Below are positions 1 through 6,025 of a DNA stretch of 7,687 bases, piece after piece. The translations under genes and the position numbers were made by a program. The notes beneath the pieces are model-generated. The model searched no databases and was not told where the DNA came from. It was given only the letters and a program-made list of their open reading frames with translations. Each line of letters starts with the position of its first letter. Position 1 is the first letter of the stretch. This DNA is from DASXMR01 sp036495525 (GTDB lineage Bacteria > Actinomycetota > Actinomycetes > Streptosporangiales > Streptosporangiaceae), in assembly GCA_036495525.1 (NCBI GenBank), contig DASXMR010000144.1:1-7687 (forward strand), in the 5' to 3' direction.

Positions 1-1
1 C

Positions 2-2248
2 GATGCTCAGCTCGACGGTTTTCGCCAAGAGGTCTCAGTCCCCGGCGGGCTGAGCTCCTACCCGCACCCGTGGCTGATGCCCGAGTTCTGGCAGTTCCCC
101 ACGGTGTCGCTCGGGATCGGCGCGATCACCTCGATCTACCAGGCGCGCTTCATGCAGTACCTCACGCACCGCTCGATCAGCGACGCGACCGGCCGCAAGG
201 TCTGGGCCTTCCTCGGCGACGGTGAGACCGACGAGCCCGAGGTACGCGGAGCCATCAGCCTGGCCTCCCGCGAGGAGCTTGACAACCTCACCTTCGTCAT
301 CAACTGCAACCTCCAGCGTCTCGACGGCCCGGTGCGCGGCAACGGCAAGATCATCCAGGAGCTCGAGGCGTCCTTCCGGGGAGCCGGCTGGAACGTGATC
401 AAGGTGATCTGGGGCCGGGACTGGGACCCGCTGCTGGCCAAGGACACCGACGGCGTGCTGGTCAACAAGATGAACACCACGCCGGACGGCCAGTTCCAGA
501 CCTACGCCGTCGAGTCAGGCGCCTACACCAGGGAAAACTTCTTCGGCGGCGACCCGCGGCTGCGCGCGATGGTGGAGCACCTGACCGACGACCAGATCCG
601 CAACCTGTCCCGCGGCGGCCACGACTACCGCAAGGTCTACGCCGCGTTCAAGGCGGCGCAGGAGCACGTGGGCCAGCCGACGGTGATCCTGGCGCACACG
701 ATCAAGGGCTGGACGCTCGGCCAGGACTTCGAGGGCCGCAACGCCACGCACCAGATGAAGAAGCTGACCGTGGCCGAGCTGAAGGAGTTCCGCGACCGGC
801 TTTACCTGGACATCCCGGATTCGGCGCTCGAAGCTGACCTGCCGCCGTACTATCACCCGGGCCCGGACTCCGACGAGATCAAGTACATGCAGGAGCGGCG
901 GGCCGCGCTCGGCGGCTACCTGCCCCGGCGGGTGGTGCGGGCCAGGCCGCTGCCACAGCCACCGGACTCGTCCTACGACGAGCTGCGCCGCGGCTCAGGC
1001 CGGCAGGCCGTCGCGACCACGATGGCGTTCGTCCGGCTGCTCAAGGACCTGATGAAGGACCCGGGCATCGGCGCCCGGTTCGCGCCGGTCATCCCCGACG
1101 AGGCGCGGACCTTCGGGATGGACTCGCTGTTCCCGACCGCCAAGATCTACTCGCCGCACGGGCAGACCTACGAGGCGGTCGACCGCAACCTGCTGCTGTC
1201 CTACAAGGAGTCAGCAAGCGGGCAGATCCTGCACGAGGGAATCAGCGAGGCCGGGGCGATGGGCTCGGTGATCGCGGCCGGCTCGGCTTACGCCACGCAC
1301 GGCACGCACATGATCCCGGTCTACGTCTTCTACTCGATGTTCGGCTTCCAGCGCACCGGTGACCAGATGTGGGCACTCGGCGACCAGCTTGGCCGCGGCT
1401 TCCTGCTCGGCGCGACCGCCGGCCGGACCACGCTCACCGGCGAGGGCCTGCAGCACAACGACGGCCACTCGGTGCTGCTGTCGTCGGTCAGCCCGGCCTG
1501 CGTCGCCTACGACGCGGCGTGGGCGTTCGAGCTGGCCTACATCGTCCGCGACGCGCTGCGCCGGATGTACGGCTCAAGCCCAGGTCACCAGGACGGGGAG
1601 AACATCTTCTACTACCTCACCGTCTACAACGAGCCGTACGTGCAGCCCGCCGAGCCGGCCGGCTTCCCCGGCGGCACCGCCGAGCTGGAGCGCGGCATCC
1701 TGAGCGGCCTGTACCGGTACGCCCCGGCGCCCGAGGCGGCCCAGGGCGGACAGGAGCAGCCGCAGGCGCAGATCCTCGCATCCGGCGTCGCGATGCGCTG
1801 GGCGCTTGAGGCGCAGCGGCTGCTCGCCGAGGACTGGGGCGTGCAGGCGGCGGTGTGGTCGGCGACGTCGTGGACTGAGCTGCGGCGGGACGCGCTGGCG
1901 TGCGACGAGTGGAACGTGCTGCACCCGGAGGAGAGCCCGCGGGTGCCGTACGTCAGCGAGGCGCTGGACGGGCAGCCAGGCCCGGTGGTCGCGGTCAGCG
2001 ACTGGATCAGGGCGGTACCCGACCAGATCGCGCGCTGGGTGCAGGCCCCGTACGCCTCGCTGGGCACCGACGGCTGGGGGTTCTCCGACACCCGGCCAGC
2101 CGCGCGCAGGTTCTTCCACGTGGACGCCGAGTCGATCACCCTGTCGGTGCTCAGCCAGCTTGCCCGCTCCGGCGAGGTCAAGCCAGAGGTGCTCGGCCAG
2201 GCGATAACGAAGTACAAGCTGGACCTCCCGGTCAGCGACGCGCTCTGA
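2..2248 (+). CDS. aceE: Pyruvate dehydrogenase E1 component, homodimeric type (5' end outside window)
   Basis: Thiamine-diphosphate-dependent E1 of the pyruvate dehydrogenase complex. It decarboxylates pyruvate and transfers the acetyl group to the lipoyl E2, giving acetyl-CoA. The reading frame is open from base 2, and 25 homologous codons precede the first ATG at 77 (including FRQEVSVPGGLSSYPHP), so that ATG is internal. By alignment with the remembered E. coli protein (887 residues), about 157 N-terminal residues are missing. The diphosphate-binding motif is visible: GDG at 215-223, ending in NCN at 302-310, matching E. coli Asp230 and Asn260. Further on are HTIKG, DEARTFGM, EGISEAGA (the family glutamate that contacts the cofactor pyrimidine), YSMFGFQRTGD and GEGLQHNDGHS. 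The end is intact with a TGA stop. It is unrelated in reaction to the fab genes but feeds them acetyl-CoA. Family assignment is near certain. Confidence 0.97.
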   Translation, partial: DAQLDGFRQEVSVPGGLSSYPHPWLMPEFWQFPTVSLGIGAITSIYQARFMQYLTHRSISDATGRKVWAFLGDGETDEPEVRGAISLASREELDNLTFVINCNLQRLDGPVRGNGKIIQELEASFRGAGWNVIKVIWGRDWDPLLAKDTDGVLVNKMNTTPDGQFQTYAVESGAYTRENFFGGDPRLRAMVEHLTDDQIRNLSRGGHDYRKVYAAFKAAQEHVGQPTVILAHTIKGWTLGQDFEGRNATHQMKKLTVAELKEFRDRLYLDIPDSALEADLPPYYHPGPDSDEIKYMQERRAALGGYLPRRVVRARPLPQPPDSSYDELRRGSGRQAVATTMAFVRLLKDLMKDPGIGARFAPVIPDEARTFGMDSLFPTAKIYSPHGQTYEAVDRNLLLSYKESASGQILHEGISEAGAMGSVIAAGSAYATHGTHMIPVYVFYSMFGFQRTGDQMWALGDQLGRGFLLGATAGRTTLTGEGLQHNDGHSVLLSSVSPACVAYDAAWAFELAYIVRDALRRMYGSSPGHQDGENIFYYLTVYNEPYVQPAEPAGFPGGTAELERGILSGLYRYAPAPEAAQGGQEQPQAQILASGVAMRWALEAQRLLAEDWGVQAAVWSATSWTELRRDALACDEWNVLHPEESPRVPYVSEALDGQPGPVVAVSDWIRAVPDQIARWVQAPYASLGTDGWGFSDTRPAARRFFHVDAESITLSVLSQLARSGEVKPEVLGQAITKYKLDLPVSDAL

Positions 2249-2269
2249 GTCCGCCCGCTCCCTGCCCAT

Positions 2270-2291
2270 CGCCGGGCATGACTGCCCGGCG
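2270..2291 (+). terminator. Perfect 9-bp hairpin between aceE and fasR
   Basis: Bases 2270-2278 (CGCCGGGCA) are exactly complementary to 2283-2291, with a 4-base TGAC loop, starting 21 bases after the aceE stop. A U-G pair could extend it by one. No T run follows. Actinobacterial intrinsic terminators often lack a U tract, so this is a plausible aceE terminator that would separate aceE transcription from fasR. It could also act as an mRNA 3'-end stabiliser. A second, weaker stem (CCGGC 2307-2311 with GCCGG 2316-2320) follows. Confidence 0.6.
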
Positions 2292-2350
2292 GCTCATAAC
2301 TGCGGTCCGGCATGCGCCGGCCAGCACGAGCGGCGTGGCAGGCTGAGGCC

Positions 2351-3547
2351 ATGAAGGCCGCTGACCTGCCCGACGGCGGCCCGGCGGCCGCCGGGCGGGT
2401 CCGCGCTGAGACGATCAGGCGGCTCGAGCAGTCCATGGGCTCGCTCGGCACCGCCGTGGTGACCTCGATGGACCGCCGCCTGCCCTGGTTCGGTCAGCTC
2501 AGCGCCGAGAACAGGTCCTGGCTCGGGCTGGTCGCGCAGGCCGGCGTCGCGGCGTTCGTGGACTGGGTCAGGCACCCTGAGCGGCGCCGCCCGGCGGTGG
2601 CCGTGGAGGTGTTCGGCACCGCGCCTCGCGAGCTGGCCAGGGCGGTCAGCCTGCAGCAGGCGGTGGAGATGCTGCGGGTGATCATCGACGTGGTCGAGGC
2701 GCAGGTGGACGAGCTGGCCGCGCCCGGCGGCGAGGCTGAGCTGCGCGAGGCGGTGCTGCGCTACACCAGGGAGATCGCGTTCGGCGCGGCGCAGGTGTAC
2801 GCGCGGTCGGCTGAGGCCAGGGGCGCGTGGGACGCCAGGCTCGAGGCGCTGGTGGTCGACTCGCTGGTGCGCGGCGAGGTCGATGAGGGCCTGCAGTCCT
2901 GGGCCGCCGCGCTGAACTGGTCGTCCACGCCGGTCGCGGTCATCGCCGGTAACGCCGACGACAGCGAGCCGGCGAGCCTGATCGATGAGCTGCGGCTGAT
3001 CTCCCGCCGCTCAAGGGTCGACCTGCTCGCCGGGGTGCAGGGACACCGGCTGGTGGTGGTGCTCGGCGGCGCTGCCGACCCGCTGCGGGTGGCCGGCCAG
3101 CTGGCTGGCCGGTTCGGGCCTGGGCCGGTAGTGGTCGGTCCGGCCGCTGGTGACCTGCAGTCGGCCGGCCAGTCAGCGGCGGCCGCGCTGGCCGGGCTGC
3201 GCGCGGCGTCCGCCTGGCCGGAGGCGCCGCGGCCGGTGCAGGCCGCCGACCTGCTGCCCGAGCGTGCCCTGGACGGAGACGCGGCGGCCAGGGCCGAGCT
3301 GATCGAGCGCGTGTACGAGCCGCTGAGCCAGGCCGGCAGCACGCTGGTCGACACCGTGATGACTTACCTGGAGCAGGGCAACTCGCTGGAGGCGACCGCG
3401 CGGCTGCTCTTCGTTCATCCCAATACCGTCCGGTACCGGCTGCGCCGGGTCAGCGAGCTGACCGGGATCACCCCCTCCGATGGACGGGGCGGGTTCTCCC
3501 TCTGGACGGCCGTGGTGCTCGGGCGGCTCGCGCGCAAGCGAACGTAG
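2351..3547 (+). CDS. fasR: FasR-type PucR/CdaR-family activator of the fatty acid synthesis operon
   Basis: A cytoplasmic DNA-binding regulator of 398 residues. The N-terminal part, including the stretch LPWFGQLSAENRSWLGLVAQ and GTAPREL, matches the RsbRD-like sensor region of Streptomyces FasR. The middle (roughly residues 190-310) looks like the GGDEF-related domain of the CdaR group. The C-terminal helix-turn-helix of the PucR type lies at about residues 334-395 and includes FVHPNTVRYRLRRV. In S. coelicolor the orthologue binds the fabD promoter and activates fabD-fabH-acpP-fabF. This one lies immediately upstream of the same genes, so the same role is inferred. It is not the TetR-type protein also called FasR in Mycobacterium. 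I chose the ATG at 2351 (GGCAGG 8 bases upstream). The in-frame ATG at 2312 would add 13 arginine- and alanine-rich residues and lies in a small hairpin loop. The effector is unknown, though long-chain acyl-CoA or ACP intermediates would be logical. Confidence 0.92.
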   Translation: MKAADLPDGGPAAAGRVRAETIRRLEQSMGSLGTAVVTSMDRRLPWFGQLSAENRSWLGLVAQAGVAAFVDWVRHPERRRPAVAVEVFGTAPRELARAVSLQQAVEMLRVIIDVVEAQVDELAAPGGEAELREAVLRYTREIAFGAAQVYARSAEARGAWDARLEALVVDSLVRGEVDEGLQSWAAALNWSSTPVAVIAGNADDSEPASLIDELRLISRRSRVDLLAGVQGHRLVVVLGGAADPLRVAGQLAGRFGPGPVVVGPAAGDLQSAGQSAAAALAGLRAASAWPEAPRPVQAADLLPERALDGDAAARAELIERVYEPLSQAGSTLVDTVMTYLEQGNSLEATARLLFVHPNTVRYRLRRVSELTGITPSDGRGGFSLWTAVVLGRLARKRT

Positions 3548-3548
3548 C

Positions 3549-3577
3549 TTGTAGGTTCCGCACAGACCCCAGAGGAT
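3549..3577 (+). promoter_or_regulatory. Candidate fabD operon promoter
   Basis: TTGTAG (3549-3554) and GAGGAT (3572-3577) are separated by exactly 17 bases. The second hexamer differs at one base from the TAGGAT-like -10 common in Streptomyces. The first keeps TTG of the -35. Transcription would begin near G3585. The element starts directly after the fasR stop, in a locally AT-richer stretch, where the FasR-controlled promoter is expected. This is inference from sequence only. Confidence 0.5.
3550..3564. promoter_or_regulatory. Possible FasR operator overlapping the fabD -35
   Basis: TGTAGGTTCCGCACA is an imperfect inverted repeat with matching ends (TGT and ACA) and matching G/C one base from the centre. 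It covers the -35 of the candidate fabD promoter, a position that suits a regulator contacting RNA polymerase. I do not recall the published FasR consensus well enough to match it, and the symmetry is weak. Confidence 0.3.
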
Positions 3578-3584
3578 AAACTTC

Positions 3585-3629
3585 GTGCGCTTCGACATGA
3601 GTATGGCGGACTTCTACAGTGCAGAGTAG
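3585..3629 (+). CDS. Candidate 14-codon leader peptide upstream of fabD
   Basis: GTG at 3585 opens a frame of 14 codons, MRFDMSMADFYSAE, ending in TAG at 3627-3629, four bases before the fabD ATG. G3585 is also the base where transcription from the candidate promoter should start, so the mRNA could be leaderless. ATG at 3597 in the same frame is an alternative start. GC by codon position is 7/14, 5/14 and 11/14, the order expected for real actinobacterial coding DNA, but the sample is tiny. It overlaps the alternative fabD start at 3619 in another frame. It may be chance. Confidence 0.25.
   Translation: MRFDMSMADFYSAE
3605..3610 (+). promoter_or_regulatory. Ribosome binding site supporting an alternative GTG start of fabD
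   Basis: GGCGGA lies 8 bases before GTG 3619, a better-spaced site than anything before ATG 3634, where AGGTGG touches the start codon. It is the main argument for a fabD start 5 codons further upstream. Confidence 0.35.
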
Positions 3630-3633
3630 GTGG

Positions 3634-4632
3634 ATGCTCCTCATCGCAGCTCCGGGCCAGGGTGCCCAGGCACCGGGGTTCCTCACCCCGTGGCTCGATC
3701 TGCCTGGCGTCGCCGAGCAGGTCGGCACGTGGTCTGAGCTGGCCGGATGCGACCTGATCCGGTGCGGAACGAAGGGCGATGCCGAGGAGATCAGGGACAC
3801 CGCGGTGGCCCAGCCGCTGCTGCTCGCGGCCGCGCTGGTCGCCGCCGGGGCGCTCGCCGGGCCCGTAGGCGGGCCGGGCGGTCATGACCGGGCGCACCCT
3901 GGCAGCCAGGAGCAGGCGCCGCAGCTGGCCGACGCGGCCGCCGGGCACAGCGTCGGCGAGCTCGCCGCCGGAGTCATCAGCGGTGTCATCTCCGCCGACG
4001 ACGCCATGCGGCTGGTCCGGGTGCGCAGTGAGGCGATGGCCAGCGCCGCGGCCGCCGAGCCGACCGGGATGACCGCGGTGCTCGGCGGGGACGAGCAGGC
4101 CGTGCTGGCATCAGTCGAGGCGCACGGGCTGACGGCGGCGAACATTAACGCGGCCGGCCAGGTCGTCGCCGCTGGCACGCTCGGCGAGCTGGCCGCGTTC
4201 GCGGCCAGCCCGCCCGCCGGCGCCCGGCTGCGCCAGCTCTCGGTCGCCGGCGCCTTCCACACCCGGCACATGGCCCCGGCCGTCGAAGCGCTGCGCGAAG
4301 CCGCCGCCGGGGTCGGCGTCAGCGACCCGGTGCTGGCCCTGCTGCAGAACCGGGACGGTCAGGTGGTCAGCAGCGGCCGGGACTGGATGGAGCGGATCAT
4401 CACCCAAGTCAGCAGTCCGGTCCGGTGGGATTTGTGCATGCGCACGATGGCTAGCATCGGCGTCACCGCGATGCTCGAGCTGCCGCCGGCCGGGACGCTG
4501 ACCGGCATCGCCCGGCGTGGGCTGCCCGGCGTCCGGCTGGTCAGCCTCAGGACTCCTGACGACCTGGAGGCCGGACGGGCGCTCGTCGCCGAGCACGCGA
4601 ACAGCCAGGCGCCGTCCGAGCGCACCGACTGA
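3634..4632 (+). CDS. fabD: Malonyl-CoA:ACP acyltransferase
   Basis: Transfers malonyl from CoA to the phosphopantetheine of ACP, supplying extender units for type II fatty acid synthesis in the cytoplasm. Seen in 332 residues: the N-terminal PGQGAQ (oxyanion region, residues 7-12), the nucleophile motif GHSVGE with Ser106 (codon 3949-3951), and catalytic His209 in AGAFHTRHM (codon 4258-4260). Near the end, VRWDLCM and GTLTGIARR also match the family. I chose ATG 3634 because Streptomyces FabD proteins begin MLVLVAPGQG, aligning with MLLIAAPGQG here. GTG 3619, with a better ribosome binding site, would add five residues and cannot be excluded. A Gly/Pro/His-rich stretch at about residues 76-100, just before the nucleophile motif, is roughly 12 residues longer than in remembered relatives. 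First gene of the presumed FasR-activated operon; fabH follows after 18 bp. Confidence 0.95.
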   Translation: MLLIAAPGQGAQAPGFLTPWLDLPGVAEQVGTWSELAGCDLIRCGTKGDAEEIRDTAVAQPLLLAAALVAAGALAGPVGGPGGHDRAHPGSQEQAPQLADAAAGHSVGELAAGVISGVISADDAMRLVRVRSEAMASAAAAEPTGMTAVLGGDEQAVLASVEAHGLTAANINAAGQVVAAGTLGELAAFAASPPAGARLRQLSVAGAFHTRHMAPAVEALREAAAGVGVSDPVLALLQNRDGQVVSSGRDWMERIITQVSSPVRWDLCMRTMASIGVTAMLELPPAGTLTGIARRGLPGVRLVSLRTPDDLEAGRALVAEHANSQAPSERTD

Positions 4633-4650
4633 GACGACGAAAGGCATGCC

Positions 4651-5619
4651 ATGCGACTGACCGAAGGCTCAGCGGGCGCCCGGGTGCTGGCGTTCGGCGG
4701 GTACCAGCCGACCAGGGTGGTCACCAACGACGAGCTCGCTGCCACGGTCGATACCAACGACGAGTGGATCCGCAGCAGGGTCGGCATCGCCAGCCGCCGG
4801 ATCGCCGCGCCGGACGAGACGGTCGCCGACATGGCGACGGCAGCAGGCGGCAAGGCCCTGGCCGGCAGCGGGCTTGAGCCGGCTGACATCGACCTCGTCA
4901 TCGTCGCGACCTGCACGCCGGAGACGCAGATACCGAACGCGGCGGCCACAGTCGCGCGGCGGCTCGGCATCCTGGCGCCCGGTGCCTACGACCTCAACGC
5001 GGCCTGCGCCGGCTTCTGCTACGCACTGGCCAACGCCAGCGACGCGGTGCGGGCCGGCTCGGCCAGGAACGTGCTGGTCATCGGCGCGGAGAAGCTGTCT
5101 CAGTGGGTGGACTGGACGGACCGGTCGACCTGCATCATCTTCGCCGACGGGGCGGGCTCCGCGGTGGTCGGCCCGGCGGGCCCGCAGGACGGCGGGCCCG
5201 GCATTGGCCCGGTGGCCTGGGGCAGCGACGGCACGATGGCCGAGAAGATCATGGTCAAGGACCGCCAGTCGTTCATCTTCCAGGAGGGCCAGGCGGTCTT
5301 CCGGTGGGCGACCACGGCCTTGCACCCGGTCGCGCGGCTGGCCTGCGAGCGGGCCGGGGTCGACCCGGCCGAGCTGGCCGCCTTCATCCCGCACCAGGCG
5401 AACCTGCGGATCGTCGAGGCCATCGCCCGCAAGCTCGGCGCGCCGAACGCCGTCGTCGCCGACGACATCGTGACGGCCGGCAACACCTCGTCGGCATCCA
5501 TCCCGCTGGCGCTGTCACGGATGATCGAGCGCGGCGAGATCCCGTCCGGTGCCCCGGCCCTGCTGATCGGCTTCGGGGCCGGCATCAGCTATGCGGCGCA
5601 GGTGATCACGGTACCCTGA
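4651..5619 (+). CDS. fabH: 3-oxoacyl-ACP synthase III (beta-ketoacyl-ACP synthase, initiating enzyme)
   Basis: Condenses an acyl-CoA starter with malonyl-ACP to begin fatty acid synthesis. In actinomycetes FabH usually accepts branched starters such as isobutyryl-CoA as well as acetyl-CoA; the starter preference here cannot be read from the sequence. The 322 residues show DTNDEWI and RVGIASRRI near the N-terminus. The catalytic triad is complete: Cys119 in NAACAGF (codon 5005-5007), His248 in PHQANLRI (5392-5394) and Asn278 in AGNTSSASIP (5482-5484). The C-terminal GFGAG loop is also present. The ATG at 4651 has GAAAGG six bases upstream. The gene is 18 bp after fabD and therefore almost surely cotranscribed. 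Length equals the family norm and nothing appears broken. Confidence 0.96.
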   Translation: MRLTEGSAGARVLAFGGYQPTRVVTNDELAATVDTNDEWIRSRVGIASRRIAAPDETVADMATAAGGKALAGSGLEPADIDLVIVATCTPETQIPNAAATVARRLGILAPGAYDLNAACAGFCYALANASDAVRAGSARNVLVIGAEKLSQWVDWTDRSTCIIFADGAGSAVVGPAGPQDGGPGIGPVAWGSDGTMAEKIMVKDRQSFIFQEGQAVFRWATTALHPVARLACERAGVDPAELAAFIPHQANLRIVEAIARKLGAPNAVVADDIVTAGNTSSASIPLALSRMIERGEIPSGAPALLIGFGAGISYAAQVITVP

Positions 5620-5622
5620 CCC

Positions 5623-5642
5623 GGCCCGTGGTTTAGCGGGCC
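5623..5642 (+). terminator. 6-bp GC hairpin between fabH and acpP (attenuator or processing site)
   Basis: GGCCCG (5623-5628) is complementary to CGGGCC (5637-5642), with a loop of eight bases, starting three bases after the fabH stop. Only TT follows, so termination would be partial at most. A stem here could attenuate readthrough, or protect or set a 5' end for a separate acpP message, since ACP is needed in large excess over the enzymes. The function is inferred. Confidence 0.4.
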
Positions 5643-5670
5643 TTATCCCAGCGAAAAAACACAGTCACGA

Positions 5671-5677
5671 AGGAGAG
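5671..5677 (+). promoter_or_regulatory. acpP ribosome binding site
   Basis: AGGAGAG ends 10 bases before ATG 5688 and 16 before the in-frame ATG 5694, which favours the first. An A-rich stretch (GCGAAAAAACACA, 5651-5663) precedes it, unusual in this GC-rich DNA and likely to leave the site unfolded. Confidence 0.65.
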
Positions 5678-5687
5678 TGCGCAGCCC

Positions 5688-5942
5688 ATGGCCATGACAG
5701 ACCAGGAGATCCTCGAGGGCCTCGGCGAGATCATCGACGAGGTCGCGGGCGTGCCAGCCGACCAGGTCACCCCGGAGAAGACCTTCGTCGATGACCTCGA
5801 CATCGACTCGCTGTCGATGGTGGAGATAGCGGTCGCCGCCCAGGACAAGTTCGGCGTCGAGATCCCCGACGACCAGCTCAAGGACCTCAAGACGGTTCAG
5901 GACGTCATCGACTACGTCCGCCGCTCAGCAGTATCTGCCTGA
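5688..5942 (+). CDS. acpP: Acyl carrier protein
   Basis: Small acidic carrier of 84 residues that holds growing acyl chains on a 4'-phosphopantetheine arm and shuttles them among FabD, FabH, FabF and the reducing enzymes. The attachment site is Ser41 in the DIDSLSMVE motif (codon 5808-5810). It lies at the start of helix II, whose acidic and hydrophobic residues (SMVEIAVAAQDKFGVEIPDD) form the usual partner-binding face. The phosphopantetheinyl transferase is not in the window. The start at 5688 is chosen by the spacing of AGGAGAG; starting at 5694 would remove only Met-Ala. Its position between fabH and fabF marks it as the fatty acid ACP, not a polyketide one. Flanking gaps of 68 and 83 bp both contain inverted repeats, suggesting separate control of its mRNA level. 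Confidence 0.96.
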   Translation: MAMTDQEILEGLGEIIDEVAGVPADQVTPEKTFVDDLDIDSLSMVEIAVAAQDKFGVEIPDDQLKDLKTVQDVIDYVRRSAVSA

Positions 5943-6000
5943 GCCGGGCAGCCCCAGCGACGCGGCACCGCCCGGCCTGCGCAGATGCACCGTGCCGCGT
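5943..6000 (+). promoter_or_regulatory. Interleaved inverted repeats between acpP and fabF (pseudoknot or alternative hairpins)
   Basis: Stem A pairs GCCGGGC (5943-5949), directly after the acpP stop, with GCCCGGC (5970-5976): 7 perfect bp. Stem B pairs ACGCGGCAC (5960-5968) with GTGCCGCGT (5992-6000): 9 perfect bp. The arms alternate (A, B, A', B'), so the stems are either mutually exclusive or form an H-type pseudoknot with connecting segments of 10, 1 and 15 bases. Stem B ends 9 bases before the fabF ribosome binding site. No T run follows. Its role in transcription or translation is not known. Confidence 0.45.
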
Positions 6001-6009
6001 TACCTGACC

Positions 6010-6016
6010 GGAGGAG
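6010..6016 (+). promoter_or_regulatory. fabF ribosome binding site
   Basis: GGAGGAG ends 9 bases before GTG 6026. It is the strongest such site in the window and fixes the GTG start. Confidence 0.75.
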
Positions 6017-6025
6017 CACAGCACT

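Noticed and set aside
77..79. ATG at 77 as the aceE start
   Set aside because: The upstream 25 in-frame codons match E1 proteins, and the rest of the N-terminal region is missing, so the gene is cut by the window edge.
136..856. Long minus-strand frames within aceE and similar antisense frames in fasR, fabD, fabH and fabF
   Set aside because: They are Arg/Ser/Ala-rich shadows of strongly identified plus-strand genes and show no family motifs.
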